A stretch of 32,187 nucleotides of DNA, taken from assembly GCA_029255525.1 (NCBI GenBank), contig JANLJK010000319.1, positions 1 to 32,187 of the forward strand, read 5' to 3'. This DNA comes from Pseudolabrys sp. (GTDB lineage Bacteria > Pseudomonadota > Alphaproteobacteria > Rhizobiales > Xanthobacteraceae). Every line of letters begins with the position of its first letter. Positions within the stretch are counted from its first letter, which is position 1. A model generated the notes under the pieces. The model saw nothing but the letters and a program-made list of their open reading frames with translations. It had not been told where the DNA came from and did not search any database. This document shows, one piece after another, positions 8,814 to 17,845 of this stretch. The position numbers and the translations under genes were made by a program.

Positions 8814-9992
8814 CTAGAACCGCGTGCAGGCGTCAGGACCAATCGCATCCGTACCCGCGACTTGCCCAACGATGCTAAACTTGCCGCCGGTGACGCGGAC
8901 GACGTACATGGTCTGCACCGCCTGATGGTCGCCGGCGCGGAGCGTCTTTTCGCCCTGCGGCGTCTGCCACTTCAGGTCGTTGAAGGCGGTGCGCACCTTG
9001 TCGGTCTCGGTCGACTTGGCCTTCTCGACCGCCGCCTTGTAGGCGTAGATCAGGCCGTACGAGTCGGCGCCGTAGAGGTCGGGGTCGATCTTGTTCGCCG
9101 CCTTGAAGGCCGCGACGAACTTCTTGTTTTCCGGCGTATCGATCTCGGCCGAATAGCCGACGCCGGTGACGAAGCCTTCCGCCGCCTTGCCGATGGCCGG
9201 CAGGTTCTGCGCCGTCACGGTGCCGGAGGCGCCGACAACTGTCAGGTTGTTGAGCAGGCCGAACTCCTGCATCTGCGTGAGCAGGCGCACGGTGTCGTTG
9301 CCGGCGACTGAGGTGTAGAGCACCTGCGGCTTGGCGGCGCGCATCTGGCCGAAATATTGCGTGTAGTCCTTGCTGTCGAGCGGGGCGAAAACCTCGCCGG
9401 TCGAGGCGGCGCCGACCTTCTCGGCGCTCGCCTTGAAGGCGGCGACGGTCGAACGGCCCATCTCATAGTCGGGACCGAGATAGAACACGTTGGCCTTCGG
9501 CTTCTCCTTCGACAGCCACACCGCGAGCGCCGCCGACTGCTGGCCCGCGCGCGCATTCACGCGGAAGACGTTTGGCGAGCACTTGTCGGCGGTGATCGAG
9601 TCGGCGAACGACACCGTGGTGGCGATCAGCTTGCCGGCGCGTTCGGCGACCTGGCCGACGGCGAGCGTCGAGCCGGAGTTCACGGTACCGGTGAGGAAGT
9701 CGACCTTGTTCACCTGGAACAGCTTGTCGGCCTTCTGCACGGCGACGGAGGGGTTGGCTTCCTCATCCTCGTAGATCAGCTCGACCGGCCGGCCCATGAT
9801 GCCGCCCGCCGCGTTCACTTCCTTGGTGGCGAGGTCGAGACCCCACCGCACCTGCTGGCCGATGCCGGCATAGGTGCCGGACAAAGGCGTTACGACGCCG
9901 ATCTTGATCGGATCGGCGGCTTGAACGCTTTGGGCACTGACCAGCGCGGTAGCCGACAGCAGCGCCGCCAGAATGGTCGTCTTGTAGGTCAT
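8814..9992 (-). CDS. ABC transporter substrate-binding protein (Leu/Ile/Val-binding family, periplasmic)
   Basis: Signal peptide; DPIKIGVVTPLSGTYAGIGQQVRWGLDLATKEVNAAGGIMGRPVELIYEDEEANP typical of the LivJ/K-like family. Confidence 0.93.
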   Translation of the reverse strand: MTYKTTILAALLSATALVSAQSVQAADPIKIGVVTPLSGTYAGIGQQVRWGLDLATKEVNAAGGIMGRPVELIYEDEEANPSVAVQKADKLFQVNKVDFLTGTVNSGSTLAVGQVAERAGKLIATTVSFADSITADKCSPNVFRVNARAGQQSAALAVWLSKEKPKANVFYLGPDYEMGRSTVAAFKASAEKVGAASTGEVFAPLDSKDYTQYFGQMRAAKPQVLYTSVAGNDTVRLLTQMQEFGLLNNLTVVGASGTVTAQNLPAIGKAAEGFVTGVGYSAEIDTPENKKFVAAFKAANKIDPDLYGADSYGLIYAYKAAVEKAKSTETDKVRTAFNDLKWQTPQGEKTLRAGDHQAVQTMYVVRVTGGKFSIVGQVAGTDAIGPDACTRF

Positions 9993-10044
9993 GTCATCCT
10001 CCCTTGGATATTTTTAATGTGACGGCCGGCGGCCGCCTTCGAAC

Positions 10045-10848
10045 TCAGCTTCCCTTGAACTTGGCCGGGCGCTTGCCGTGGAAGGCTTCGACGCCTTCCT
10101 TGAAGTCGTCGGACTGGCGCAGACGGCTGTAGCAGTGGCCTTCCAACTCGATGGCGATGGCGAGCGTGGAGTCCTCGGTGTCGTTGAGCAGCTTCTTGGC
10201 CGTGCGCTGGGCGATCGGCGAGAAGGTCAGAAGCTCGTCGACCAGCGCGTCGGTCGCGGCCTCCAGCTTGTCGTCCGGTACGCATTCGGTGGCGACGCCC
10301 CAGTCATAGGCCTGCTTGCCGGGGATGCGCTTGGAGCGCATCACGATGTCCTTGGTGCGGGTGATGCCGACCATCTTCTGCAGGCGCGCCGAGCCGCCGG
10401 AGCCGGGGATCTGGCCGAGCTTCTGCTCGGGCAGCGCGTAGAAACAGGTCTCCGACACGATGCGGAAATCGCAGGCGAGCGAGACTTCGAAGCCGACGCC
10501 GAAGCAATAGCCGCGGTTGGCGGCGATGACCGGCTTGGAGCAGCGGCTAGGGGCGGCGATGTTCCAGGCGAGCTTCGACACGTGCTCGGGCGAGGCTTCC
10601 ATGAAACCCTTGATGTTGCCGCCCGAGGAGAAGTGCTCGCCGACGGCGCGCAGCACGATCACGCGCACGCGCGTATCCTCGTCCAGGGCCTCGAACACCA
10701 GGCGGAGCTGGTCGCGCTGCGGCATCTCGATGACGTTCAGCGGCGGCCGGTTCAGGATGATATCGGCGCGCTGCTTGGCTTCGTTCAATTCGACCGAGAA
10801 GCCGTTGAGCGTCGCCAGACGCGGATCGGTGAAAGTCATGACGGTCAT
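10045..10848 (-). CDS. hmfE: Enoyl-CoA hydratase/isomerase family protein; predicted HmfE-like 2-oxoglutaroyl-CoA hydrolase
   Basis: Crotonase fold (GEHFSSGGNIKGF, ANRGYCFGVGFEVSLACDFRI, LPEQKLGQIPGSGGSARL); gene order Mo-hydroxylase / CoA ligase / crotonase as in furoate clusters. Confidence 0.72.
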   Translation of the reverse strand: MTVMTFTDPRLATLNGFSVELNEAKQRADIILNRPPLNVIEMPQRDQLRLVFEALDEDTRVRVIVLRAVGEHFSSGGNIKGFMEASPEHVSKLAWNIAAPSRCSKPVIAANRGYCFGVGFEVSLACDFRIVSETCFYALPEQKLGQIPGSGGSARLQKMVGITRTKDIVMRSKRIPGKQAYDWGVATECVPDDKLEAATDALVDELLTFSPIAQRTAKKLLNDTEDSTLAIAIELEGHCYSRLRQSDDFKEGVEAFHGKRPAKFKGS

Positions 10849-12395
10849 GCGGCAGTTCCTTGTGAACGTGATTTGTCCTCGGCCTCGAATTCGCCCGCGA
10901 CCAATTTGCGGCGCAGGAGCTTTCCGACCGGCGATTTGGGGATTTCGTTGACGAAAACGTACTGCCGCGGGCGTTTGAAGTTAGCGAGCCCGGAGGTGCG
11001 GCAGAACGCGTCGAGTTCTTGTTCGTCGACCGCGTTACGGCGCTTGATGAAGGCGGCGACGATCTTGCCCCAGCGCTCGTGCGGCAGGCCGACCACGGCC
11101 ACTTCCGACACGGCGGGATGCAGCGATAGGCAGCTTTCGATCTCGACCGGGGAGACGTTCTCGCCGCCTGTGATGATCATGTCATCGACGCGGCCGGTGA
11201 CGAACAAGTCGCCGTCCTTGTCGACATAGCCGGTGTCGCCGGTGAAGTACCAGCCGTCGCGCAGCGACTTGGCGTTGGCATCGGGCCGGCGCCAATAGCC
11301 TTCGAAGGCCTCGTCGCTGAGCAGCAGGGCGATGATCTCACCTTCCTCGCCCGTCGCGGCGAGATCGTTGGGATCGGCGGCATCCAGCTTCACCACGCGG
11401 ATGCGCTGGTTGATGCCGGCGCGACCGGCCGAGCCTGGCTTCTTCGGCGCGTGCTGGTCGATGGTGAAGGTGTAGATCTCGGACGAACCGTAGTGATTGA
11501 CGAACAGGTCCGGCTTAAAGACGGCGTCGAGCTCTTTCAGCAAGCCATCGGTCATCGAAGCGCCGGCAAAGCCGAGCTTGCGCACCGACGATACGTCGAC
11601 CTGGGTGAATAAGTGATTGTGGATGAGGTCATGATAGAGCGTCGGCACGAGATAGAGGTTGGTGACCTTCTCGGTCATGATTAGCGCTAAAGCCTGGCCG
11701 ACATCGAAGCGTGGCAGACAGACGAAGACTCCGCCGATCAGCGACATGGCGAGCATCGAGCGCACGCCCATCGTGTGATAGAGCGGCATGACGCCGAGCG
11801 TACGCTCAAAGCTGGCATATTGGTTCTGCGCCACATGGGCGATCGCCGCGGCGCGCTCGGCGCGCTGGCGGCGGGGCACACCCTTCGGCTTGGCGGTGGT
11901 GCCGGAGGTGTAGAGCATCACCGACCAGGCATCGGCGCCGACGCGCGGCACGGCCTTCGGCGCATCGCCTTGCGGCATCGTCGAGAAGGCGACTTCGTCG
12001 CCTTGCGCCGTGCCGAGTGCGATCCGAATGCGCGATTTGGCTTCGTGCGACTCGCGCACGGCCTCGGCCGAGACGTCCTCGAACACGATGGCTTTGGCTT
12101 CCGAGTTCTCGACGCAGTAGTCGATCTCGTCGGCCTTGGAGCGCCAGTTGACCGGCGTGATGACGACGCCTGCGAACTGGCAGGCCCAATGAATGGTGGC
12201 GGCTTCCCAGCGGTTCTGCAGCGCGGTGACGAGATGATCGCCCGGCATCAGGCCGAGTCTGTCGAAGGCCGCGACCACCTTCGATATGCGGGCGTACCAT
12301 TGCGCATAGGTCAGGCGCACCGCGCCGTCGACGATGGCGAGCGCATCGGGATCGCGCTCGACGCTGGAGAGAAAGCTGTTGCCCAGATCAAGCAT
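10845..12395 (-). CDS. hmfD: Acyl-CoA synthetase (AMP-binding); predicted 2-furoate-CoA ligase
   Basis: AMP-binding motif MLYTSGTTAKPKGVPRRQ, GWYFTGDTGYVDKDGDLFVTGRVDDMIITGGENVSPVEIE, C-terminal KSPVGKLLRRKL. Start MLDLGNSF at 12395 chosen. Confidence 0.75.
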   Translation of the reverse strand: MLDLGNSFLSSVERDPDALAIVDGAVRLTYAQWYARISKVVAAFDRLGLMPGDHLVTALQNRWEAATIHWACQFAGVVITPVNWRSKADEIDYCVENSEAKAIVFEDVSAEAVRESHEAKSRIRIALGTAQGDEVAFSTMPQGDAPKAVPRVGADAWSVMLYTSGTTAKPKGVPRRQRAERAAAIAHVAQNQYASFERTLGVMPLYHTMGVRSMLAMSLIGGVFVCLPRFDVGQALALIMTEKVTNLYLVPTLYHDLIHNHLFTQVDVSSVRKLGFAGASMTDGLLKELDAVFKPDLFVNHYGSSEIYTFTIDQHAPKKPGSAGRAGINQRIRVVKLDAADPNDLAATGEEGEIIALLLSDEAFEGYWRRPDANAKSLRDGWYFTGDTGYVDKDGDLFVTGRVDDMIITGGENVSPVEIESCLSLHPAVSEVAVVGLPHERWGKIVAAFIKRRNAVDEQELDAFCRTSGLANFKRPRQYVFVNEIPKSPVGKLLRRKLVAGEFEAEDKSRSQGTAA

Positions 12396-12897
12396 CGGTT
12401 GGGGCCTCCCGCAGTCTTTTTGCCGCATCCATGGCCGCGGCCAGGATCGGGACATAGCCGGTGCAACGGCACAGATGACCGCCGAGGAAATCGCGGAGAT
12501 CGTCCTCTGACGGGTCAGGCTTCCGGCGGAAATAGTTGTCGAGCGACATCAGAATGCCGGCGGTGCAGAAGCCGCACTGCAAGGCATGATGACGGCGGAA
12601 GGCTTCCTGCAACACCGAGAGCCGGCCGGGCTCGGGCGCGAGGCCTTCGACGGTGCGGATATTCGCGCCATCAATTTGCACTGCAAGCGTGAGGCAGGCG
12701 CGTGCGGTCGCGCCGTCGATCTCGATGGTACACGCGCCGCAGACGCCGTGTTCGCAACCGACATGCGTGCCGGTTGCGCCCAGCTCATGGCGCAGGAAAT
12801 CGGTGAGCAGCATGCGCGGTTCGGCCTGCGCCTCCACAGCGCGGCCGTTAAGCGTGAAACGGATGGTGTGGCGCGCGTCGGCGCTCAGGCGCGGCAT
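12388..12897 (-). CDS. hmfC: Xanthine dehydrogenase-family 2Fe-2S small subunit; predicted 2-furoyl-CoA dehydrogenase iron-sulfur subunit
   Basis: GCEHGVCGACTIEIDG and CGFCTAGILMSL...GHLCRCTGY double 2Fe-2S motifs. Confidence 0.78.
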   Translation of the reverse strand: MPRLSADARHTIRFTLNGRAVEAQAEPRMLLTDFLRHELGATGTHVGCEHGVCGACTIEIDGATARACLTLAVQIDGANIRTVEGLAPEPGRLSVLQEAFRRHHALQCGFCTAGILMSLDNYFRRKPDPSEDDLRDFLGGHLCRCTGYVPILAAAMDAAKRLREAPTDA

Positions 12898-13712
12898 TTG
12901 CGGGCCTCCTCGATGGTGGCAAGGCCCATCTGGCGCACCAGTTCGCGGCGATAGCGCGCGGTGGCGTGCAGGTCGTCGCGGGCGTCCAATTCCCAGGCGA
13001 AGGCGTCGAGCGCGTCGGTGAGCGCCGTGCCGTCGAGTGCGGGCCAGTCGCGCAAGGTCGGCTTGTCGGCGACGCCGCCGACGGCAAGGCGGATGGACTT
13101 GTCGGTTGCCACGGCGGCGCAGGCGACGATGGCGAAGTCGCCATGGCGGCGGCCGAATTCCTGGAAGGCATAACCGGTGCAGGCTTGGCTTTTCGGGATC
13201 AGCACGGCCTCGATCAGTTCATTGTCGGCGCGTGTCGTCGACATCATGCCGGTGAAGAATTCGTTCGCCGCGACGCGGCGCTTGCCGCGGCGGGTCGACA
13301 GTTCGACGGCACCATCGAGCGCCAGAAGCGACAGCGGAATCTCCGCGCTCGGATCGGCATGCGCAACGGAGCCGCAGACGGTGCCGCGGCTGCGGGTCTG
13401 CGCATGGCCGACCCAGGGCAAAGCGGCCTTCAAGAGCGGCAGGCTGTCGCGCAGATCCGGCCAGGCCATCAACTCGGCCTGTCTCACCGCCGCGCCGATG
13501 CGGATATCGTTGCCGCTCGCTTCGATCTTGCGCAATGCGGGGAGGTGCATGATGTCGATCAGCACTTTGGGTCGCACCAGCCGCATCGACAGCATCGGCA
13601 TCAGCGTCTGTCCGCCGGCGATGACGCGGGCGTCCTTGCCGCATTCGGCGAGCGCGGTATGTGCCTCGGCGATGTCGCCGGCGCGGATGTAATCGAAACG
13701 GGCGGGCTTCAT
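12885..13712 (-). CDS. hmfB: Xanthine dehydrogenase-family FAD-binding medium subunit; predicted 2-furoyl-CoA dehydrogenase FAD subunit
   Basis: CoxM-like: AGGQTLMPMLSMRLVRPKVLIDI, RSRGTVCGSVAHADPSAEIP. Confidence 0.78.
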   Translation of the reverse strand: MKPARFDYIRAGDIAEAHTALAECGKDARVIAGGQTLMPMLSMRLVRPKVLIDIMHLPALRKIEASGNDIRIGAAVRQAELMAWPDLRDSLPLLKAALPWVGHAQTRSRGTVCGSVAHADPSAEIPLSLLALDGAVELSTRRGKRRVAANEFFTGMMSTTRADNELIEAVLIPKSQACTGYAFQEFGRRHGDFAIVACAAVATDKSIRLAVGGVADKPTLRDWPALDGTALTDALDAFAWELDARDDLHATARYRRELVRQMGLATIEEARKCRA

Positions 13713-16654
13713 GCGCCCCTCCCGAACAGGCGGGCGAACAAGCCGGGTTTCGCGCCGCCGGTGTGGCGCACCAAAGCCGCAAAGAACTGCTTGATGACGA
13801 CTTTCGCCGCGCCGTCGAGCAGGCGGCCGCCGATGGAGGCGACCTTGCCGCCGATCTCGGCATCGTAATCGTAGGTGACCTGCGTGCCGCCTTCGACCGG
13901 CGTCAGCTTGATGCGGCCGGCGCCGCGGGCGTCACCCAGCGCGCCATTGACGACACCGGTGAGCGTCACCGCGCGCGGCGCGTCGAGGTCGGACAGCTTG
14001 ATGTCGGCTTTGTAGCGACCGGTGACCGGACCGACGCCGAGCGTGACCTCGGCGCGGAAATGCGTGTCGGCGACCTTCTCGACGCCATGGGCGCCGGGGA
14101 TGATCGCTTCCAGCGTCTTCGGATCGAGCAGCATGCGCCACACGGTCTCGGGCGGCACGTTGACGCGCGCTTCGCCGCTGCCGCGCAGCGCGCGGCCTTT
14201 GCCGGCGAGCGGCGCAGTCGCTTGCGCTTTCGGCGGCGCGCGCTCGGCGTCGTGAATGTGCGCGGCGATCTTGGCCGGCGTCAGCGGCAGGTCGATCGAG
14301 TCGATGTTGAGCGCATCGGCCACCGCATTGGCGAGGCACACCGGCGTCGACATGCAGTTGCCTTCGCCGACGCCCTTGGTGCCGAGCGGGGTAAACGGCG
14401 ACGGCGTTTCGACATGCAAAATCACCGGCTCCGGCACTTCCATCGTCGTCGGCACGAGATAATCGGCGAAGGTGCCGGTGAGGAAGCTGCCGTCCTCGCC
14501 GTAAGCGTATTCTTCGTACATCGCGGCGCCGACGGCATGCGCGAAGCCGCCGGTGACCTGACCCGCCACCATGCCGGGGTGCAGGATTCGCCCGCAATCA
14601 TGCATCGTGACGTATTTGTCGATGCGGATGGCGCCGGTGACGCGGTCGATGTCGATGCCGCAGAAGTCGAAGATGAAGCCGTGGCAGAGCGAGGAATTGA
14701 CCTCGTCGCCTTCGGTCGGCGGGGTCAATTCGGGCGGCGACCAGAAGGCGGTCTCGCGCAGCGCCTGGTTCTCTTCCGGCACAAGGCCGGGCGACCAATG
14801 GCTGGTGGCGGCGAGGCGCGAGAACGGCACCGCGTTGTCGGGATTGCCGCGCGCGCGGACTTTGCCGGCGGCGAATTCGATGTCGTCGGGACCGACATTG
14901 AGCTGTGCCGCCGCCATCCTGGCGAGCTTGGCCTTGATCTTGTCGGTAGCGAGCTTGGCAGCGCCGCCGACCGCCGCGGCGAAACGGCTGGAGTAATTGC
15001 CTGACGCGATCGACCAGGCGTCGCGCGCCGAATCGAAGTCGGTAACGACTCGGATGTCGGCCGGCTTGAGGCCCAGTTCATCGGCGACGATCTGCGAGAG
15101 CACCGTGCGGTGACCCTGGCCTTGCGGCACCGAGGAGACGTGCACCGACACGCTGCCGAGCGGATCGAGAGAGATGGTCGCGGTCGCCTGCGCGCCGTTT
15201 TTCGGCCCGGCCTTGCGGCGCTCTTCCGGCGTCAGCGCGGTGGTGATGTAGCCCATGTTGGAGACGCTGGGCTCGACCGCGGCGACGACGCCGATGCCGT
15301 AGAGGCGGCCTTCGGCGCGGGCTTTTTGCTGGCGCTCACGCAGTTCGGCGAACTGGCCATCGGCGAGCGCGGCCTCGAAGGCTTTCATGTAGTCGCCCGA
15401 ATCGAGCAACGCGCCGGTGGCGGTGCGATAGGGGAAGGCGCCGGAGGGAATGAGATTGCGGCGGATGACGTCGACCGGATCGAGCGCGAGCTCGACCGCG
15501 ATGCGCTGCATCAAGCGTTCGAGCGCGTAATAGACCTGCGGGCCGCCGAAGCCGCGGTTCAGACCGGTCGGCGTCTTGTTGGTGAGCACGACGCGGTTGC
15601 GCACCGAGACGTTGCGGATGTCGTAGGCGCCGGTGAGGTTGCCGTGCATGCGGTAGAGCGTCGCCGGCTCGGGGGCGCGGATGTGCGCGCCGACGTCTTC
15701 CAACTGGTCCCAGGCCAGCGCGCGCACGCGGCCGTCGGCGTCGACGGCGGCTTCCAAGGTCGTGACGCGGTTGGTGGCCGACACGGACGCGGCGAGATGT
15801 TCGAGACGATCCTCGATCCACTTGACGGGACGTCCCGTGGCGCGCGCGGCGACGCCCATCAGCACGATGTAGGGGAACACGCCCTGCTTGACGCCGAAGC
15901 TGCCGCCGGAATCGGGCGGCGTGCGCAAACGGAAGCGGTTGCCGGGCACTTTCAGTGCCCGGGCCATCACCGCGTGCAGGCTGAACGGACCCATGAAGTT
16001 GGCGAGCACGTCATAGGCGTCCTCGGCGGCGTCGTATTCGGCGACGAGGCCGTAGGTCTCCATCGGCGTGCAGGAATTGCGCGGATAGCGGATGGTTACC
16101 GACACGCGGCGGGCCGCGCTGGCGAAGGCGTGCTCGGGATCGCCGTAGCGGAACGCGCGTTCGCTGGCGAGATTCGATTTGAGGCCGTCGTGCAGCACCG
16201 GCTGCGCCGGGTCGAGCGTCTGCTCCGGATCGACCACGGCGGCGAGCGGTTCGTAATCGACCTCGATCAGGTCGATCGCGTCTTCGGCGACGTAGCGGCT
16301 CGCGGCGACGACCACGGCCACCGGTTCGCCGACATAGCGCACGCGATCGACGGCGATCGGCCAGCATTCGATGGGCGCTTTCACGCCGACGACGAGGCTG
16401 GCCGAGAGCCTGGTGACGTCGGGGCCGGTGAGCACGGCGGCGACGCCCGGCAGTTTGCGCGCGTCATCGGCGCGAATGGCGGCGATGCGCGCATGCGCGT
16501 GCGGCGAACGCAAAATGGCGGCGAAGAGCGTGCCCGGCTTGACGCCGAGATCGTCGATGAATCGTCCGCGCCCGGTCAAAAGCGCGGCGTCTTCGACGCG
16601 CTCGACCGATTGGCCACACCACTGGGTGGGATTGACGGACATAACCTTGGGCAT
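13709..16654 (-). CDS. hmfA: Xanthine dehydrogenase-family molybdopterin large subunit with C-terminal CoxG/SRPBCC-like domain; predicted 2-furoyl-CoA dehydrogenase large subunit
   Basis: 981 aa; TPPDSGGSFGVKQG, NRGFGGPQ, GQGHRTVLSQIVADELG, GVGEGNCMSTP motifs; last ~165 aa (GSGEARVNVPPETVWRMLLDPKTLEAIIPGAHGVEKV...) resemble CoxG/SRPBCC. Confidence 0.8.
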   Translation of the reverse strand: MPKVMSVNPTQWCGQSVERVEDAALLTGRGRFIDDLGVKPGTLFAAILRSPHAHARIAAIRADDARKLPGVAAVLTGPDVTRLSASLVVGVKAPIECWPIAVDRVRYVGEPVAVVVAASRYVAEDAIDLIEVDYEPLAAVVDPEQTLDPAQPVLHDGLKSNLASERAFRYGDPEHAFASAARRVSVTIRYPRNSCTPMETYGLVAEYDAAEDAYDVLANFMGPFSLHAVMARALKVPGNRFRLRTPPDSGGSFGVKQGVFPYIVLMGVAARATGRPVKWIEDRLEHLAASVSATNRVTTLEAAVDADGRVRALAWDQLEDVGAHIRAPEPATLYRMHGNLTGAYDIRNVSVRNRVVLTNKTPTGLNRGFGGPQVYYALERLMQRIAVELALDPVDVIRRNLIPSGAFPYRTATGALLDSGDYMKAFEAALADGQFAELRERQQKARAEGRLYGIGVVAAVEPSVSNMGYITTALTPEERRKAGPKNGAQATATISLDPLGSVSVHVSSVPQGQGHRTVLSQIVADELGLKPADIRVVTDFDSARDAWSIASGNYSSRFAAAVGGAAKLATDKIKAKLARMAAAQLNVGPDDIEFAAGKVRARGNPDNAVPFSRLAATSHWSPGLVPEENQALRETAFWSPPELTPPTEGDEVNSSLCHGFIFDFCGIDIDRVTGAIRIDKYVTMHDCGRILHPGMVAGQVTGGFAHAVGAAMYEEYAYGEDGSFLTGTFADYLVPTTMEVPEPVILHVETPSPFTPLGTKGVGEGNCMSTPVCLANAVADALNIDSIDLPLTPAKIAAHIHDAERAPPKAQATAPLAGKGRALRGSGEARVNVPPETVWRMLLDPKTLEAIIPGAHGVEKVADTHFRAEVTLGVGPVTGRYKADIKLSDLDAPRAVTLTGVVNGALGDARGAGRIKLTPVEGGTQVTYDYDAEIGGKVASIGGRLLDGAAKVVIKQFFAALVRHTGGAKPGLFARLFGRGA

Positions 16655-16767
16655 CCCTGCGGCGCGCTCTTACGAGGGGCGTATTCGCGGGAACGCTGTC
16701 ACGGTCCGGCAGACCGGGCGATGCCGTCGCGTCTCATCACTTACCGAAGAGTCTCATTTCGAGATCT

Positions 16768-16836
16768 AGAGCGTTTTCGAGCGAAGTGGAAACCGGTTCG
16801 CGTGAAGAAAACGCGTCAAAACAAAAAGCTAGAGCC
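16768..16836. repeat. Short intergenic repeat of Rhizobiales type (ctagagcgttttcgagcgaagtggaaaccggttcgcgtgaagaaaacgcgtcaaaacaaaaagctagagc)
   Basis: ctagagc direct ends, inverted gcgttttc/gaaaacgc arms; recognised as a widespread Rhizobiales intergenic sequence. Confidence 0.65.
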
Positions 16837-16838
16837 CC

Positions 16839-16859
16839 GGCTTTGATTCTATCAAAGCC
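16839..16859 (-). terminator. Hairpin downstream of the AraC-family gene
   Basis: Perfect 8-bp stem GGCTTTGA-TTCTA-TCAAAGCC starting 9 nt past the araC-family stop (minus strand). Confidence 0.45.
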
Positions 16860-16868
16860 AGAAAGGCC

Positions 16869-17729
16869 CTAGGCGCCGATCGGCGAGCCCATGCGCGCGA
16901 CCTGGCGGAATTCGCTCGGCGTTACGCCGGCGTGGTCGCGGAAAAAGCGCGTGAAGTGCCCCGGCGCGCTGAAGCCGAGCGTGTCGCTCACCGCGGCGAG
17001 GCTGTTGTCGGTATGCACGACCGATTTTACCGCCAATTCCATGCGCAACAGATTGAGATAGACATGCGGCGTCATGCGGGTGGAACGCTCGAACAGCCGG
17101 TAGAAATGCGCCCGCGACAGGCCGGCCTCTTTCGCCAGCGAATCGACGTCGTGCGCGGCCTGCGGCGCGATGCGTATAAGGTTCACTGCGCGGCGGATGC
17201 GCCAGTCGAAGCGATCGCGGTTGCGGTCGACATCCGCCAGCCGGCGCGCCACGGTCCGCCACGGCGTGAATCGCTCGATCACCGAGATCATCAGGTCCGA
17301 CAGCAATTGTTCCTGTTCGGTGCCGGCGCCAGGATCGGCCAGCATGATCGTTGCAAGATCCATCGACAGGCGGCGGATGCGCGGCGAAACCTCACCCGCG
17401 GGCTTCTCGAAGAAGCCGGAGGCGCCGCTCGCGGCCCAATTCGGCCGGAAGGTCTTGAGCCAATCGGGCTCGATATAGAGCGCCAGAATGATGGTGCGCG
17501 GCCGCTCTTTATAATGAACGTAAGCGTGCGGCTCCCAGGCGTTGATCAGGACGGCCTGCTGATCCGTGAGCTGCACGAGATTGTCGCCGACGGCGAACTG
17601 CGTATCGGCGCCGTCCGCCTTGATCAGTACATGGCAATGCGGATGCGCGTGACGCACCAGCGAGCGGTCCATGTCGAGCAAAGCGACACGGCCGAAGGCT
17701 CCATGCATGATGCGTAGCGCGTTCGACAT
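16869..17729 (-). CDS. AraC-family transcriptional regulator (N-terminal cupin-like domain)
   Basis: C-terminal double HTH: DVDSLAKEAGLSRAHFYRLFERSTRMTPHVYLNLLRMELAVKSVVHTDNSLAAVSDTLGFSAPGHFTRFFRDHAGVTPSEFR. Start at MSNALRIM. Confidence 0.93.
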   Translation of the reverse strand: MSNALRIMHGAFGRVALLDMDRSLVRHAHPHCHVLIKADGADTQFAVGDNLVQLTDQQAVLINAWEPHAYVHYKERPRTIILALYIEPDWLKTFRPNWAASGASGFFEKPAGEVSPRIRRLSMDLATIMLADPGAGTEQEQLLSDLMISVIERFTPWRTVARRLADVDRNRDRFDWRIRRAVNLIRIAPQAAHDVDSLAKEAGLSRAHFYRLFERSTRMTPHVYLNLLRMELAVKSVVHTDNSLAAVSDTLGFSAPGHFTRFFRDHAGVTPSEFRQVARMGSPIGA

Positions 17730-17845
17730 GAAATTCTCGTTGCACCCGGCGGGGTGCCATCCGCAATTCAACGCGTATGCGTGCTTAATTAGCGCATCGC
17801 GTAGGCGACGAATAGTCCCTATTTCTCAAGGGTTTTTGATGGCCG

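Noticed and set aside
5996-8878. Several ~300-aa plus-strand ORFs opposite the Liv genes
   Set aside because: Antisense shadow ORFs (Asp/Arg/His-rich), no domain signatures.
12885-13712. 4-hydroxybenzoyl-CoA reductase (HcrABC/HbaBCD) interpretation
   Set aside because: The FAD subunit is short (275 aa) and lacks the extra Cys-rich 4Fe-4S insertion expected in HcrB-type subunits; the crotonase and UbiD/UbiX context fits furoate better. Not fully excluded.
12388-16654. Mo-hydroxylase as aerobic CO dehydrogenase (CoxSML)
   Set aside because: The large subunit has NRGFGGPQ rather than the AYRCSFR active-site loop of form I CoxL, and the neighbours are CoA ligase, crotonase and UbiD/UbiX.
13661-16846. 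Long plus-strand ORFs (447 and 578 aa) opposite the Mo large subunit
   Set aside because: Arg/Gly/Ala-rich low-information translations mirroring the coding strand; no recognizable family.
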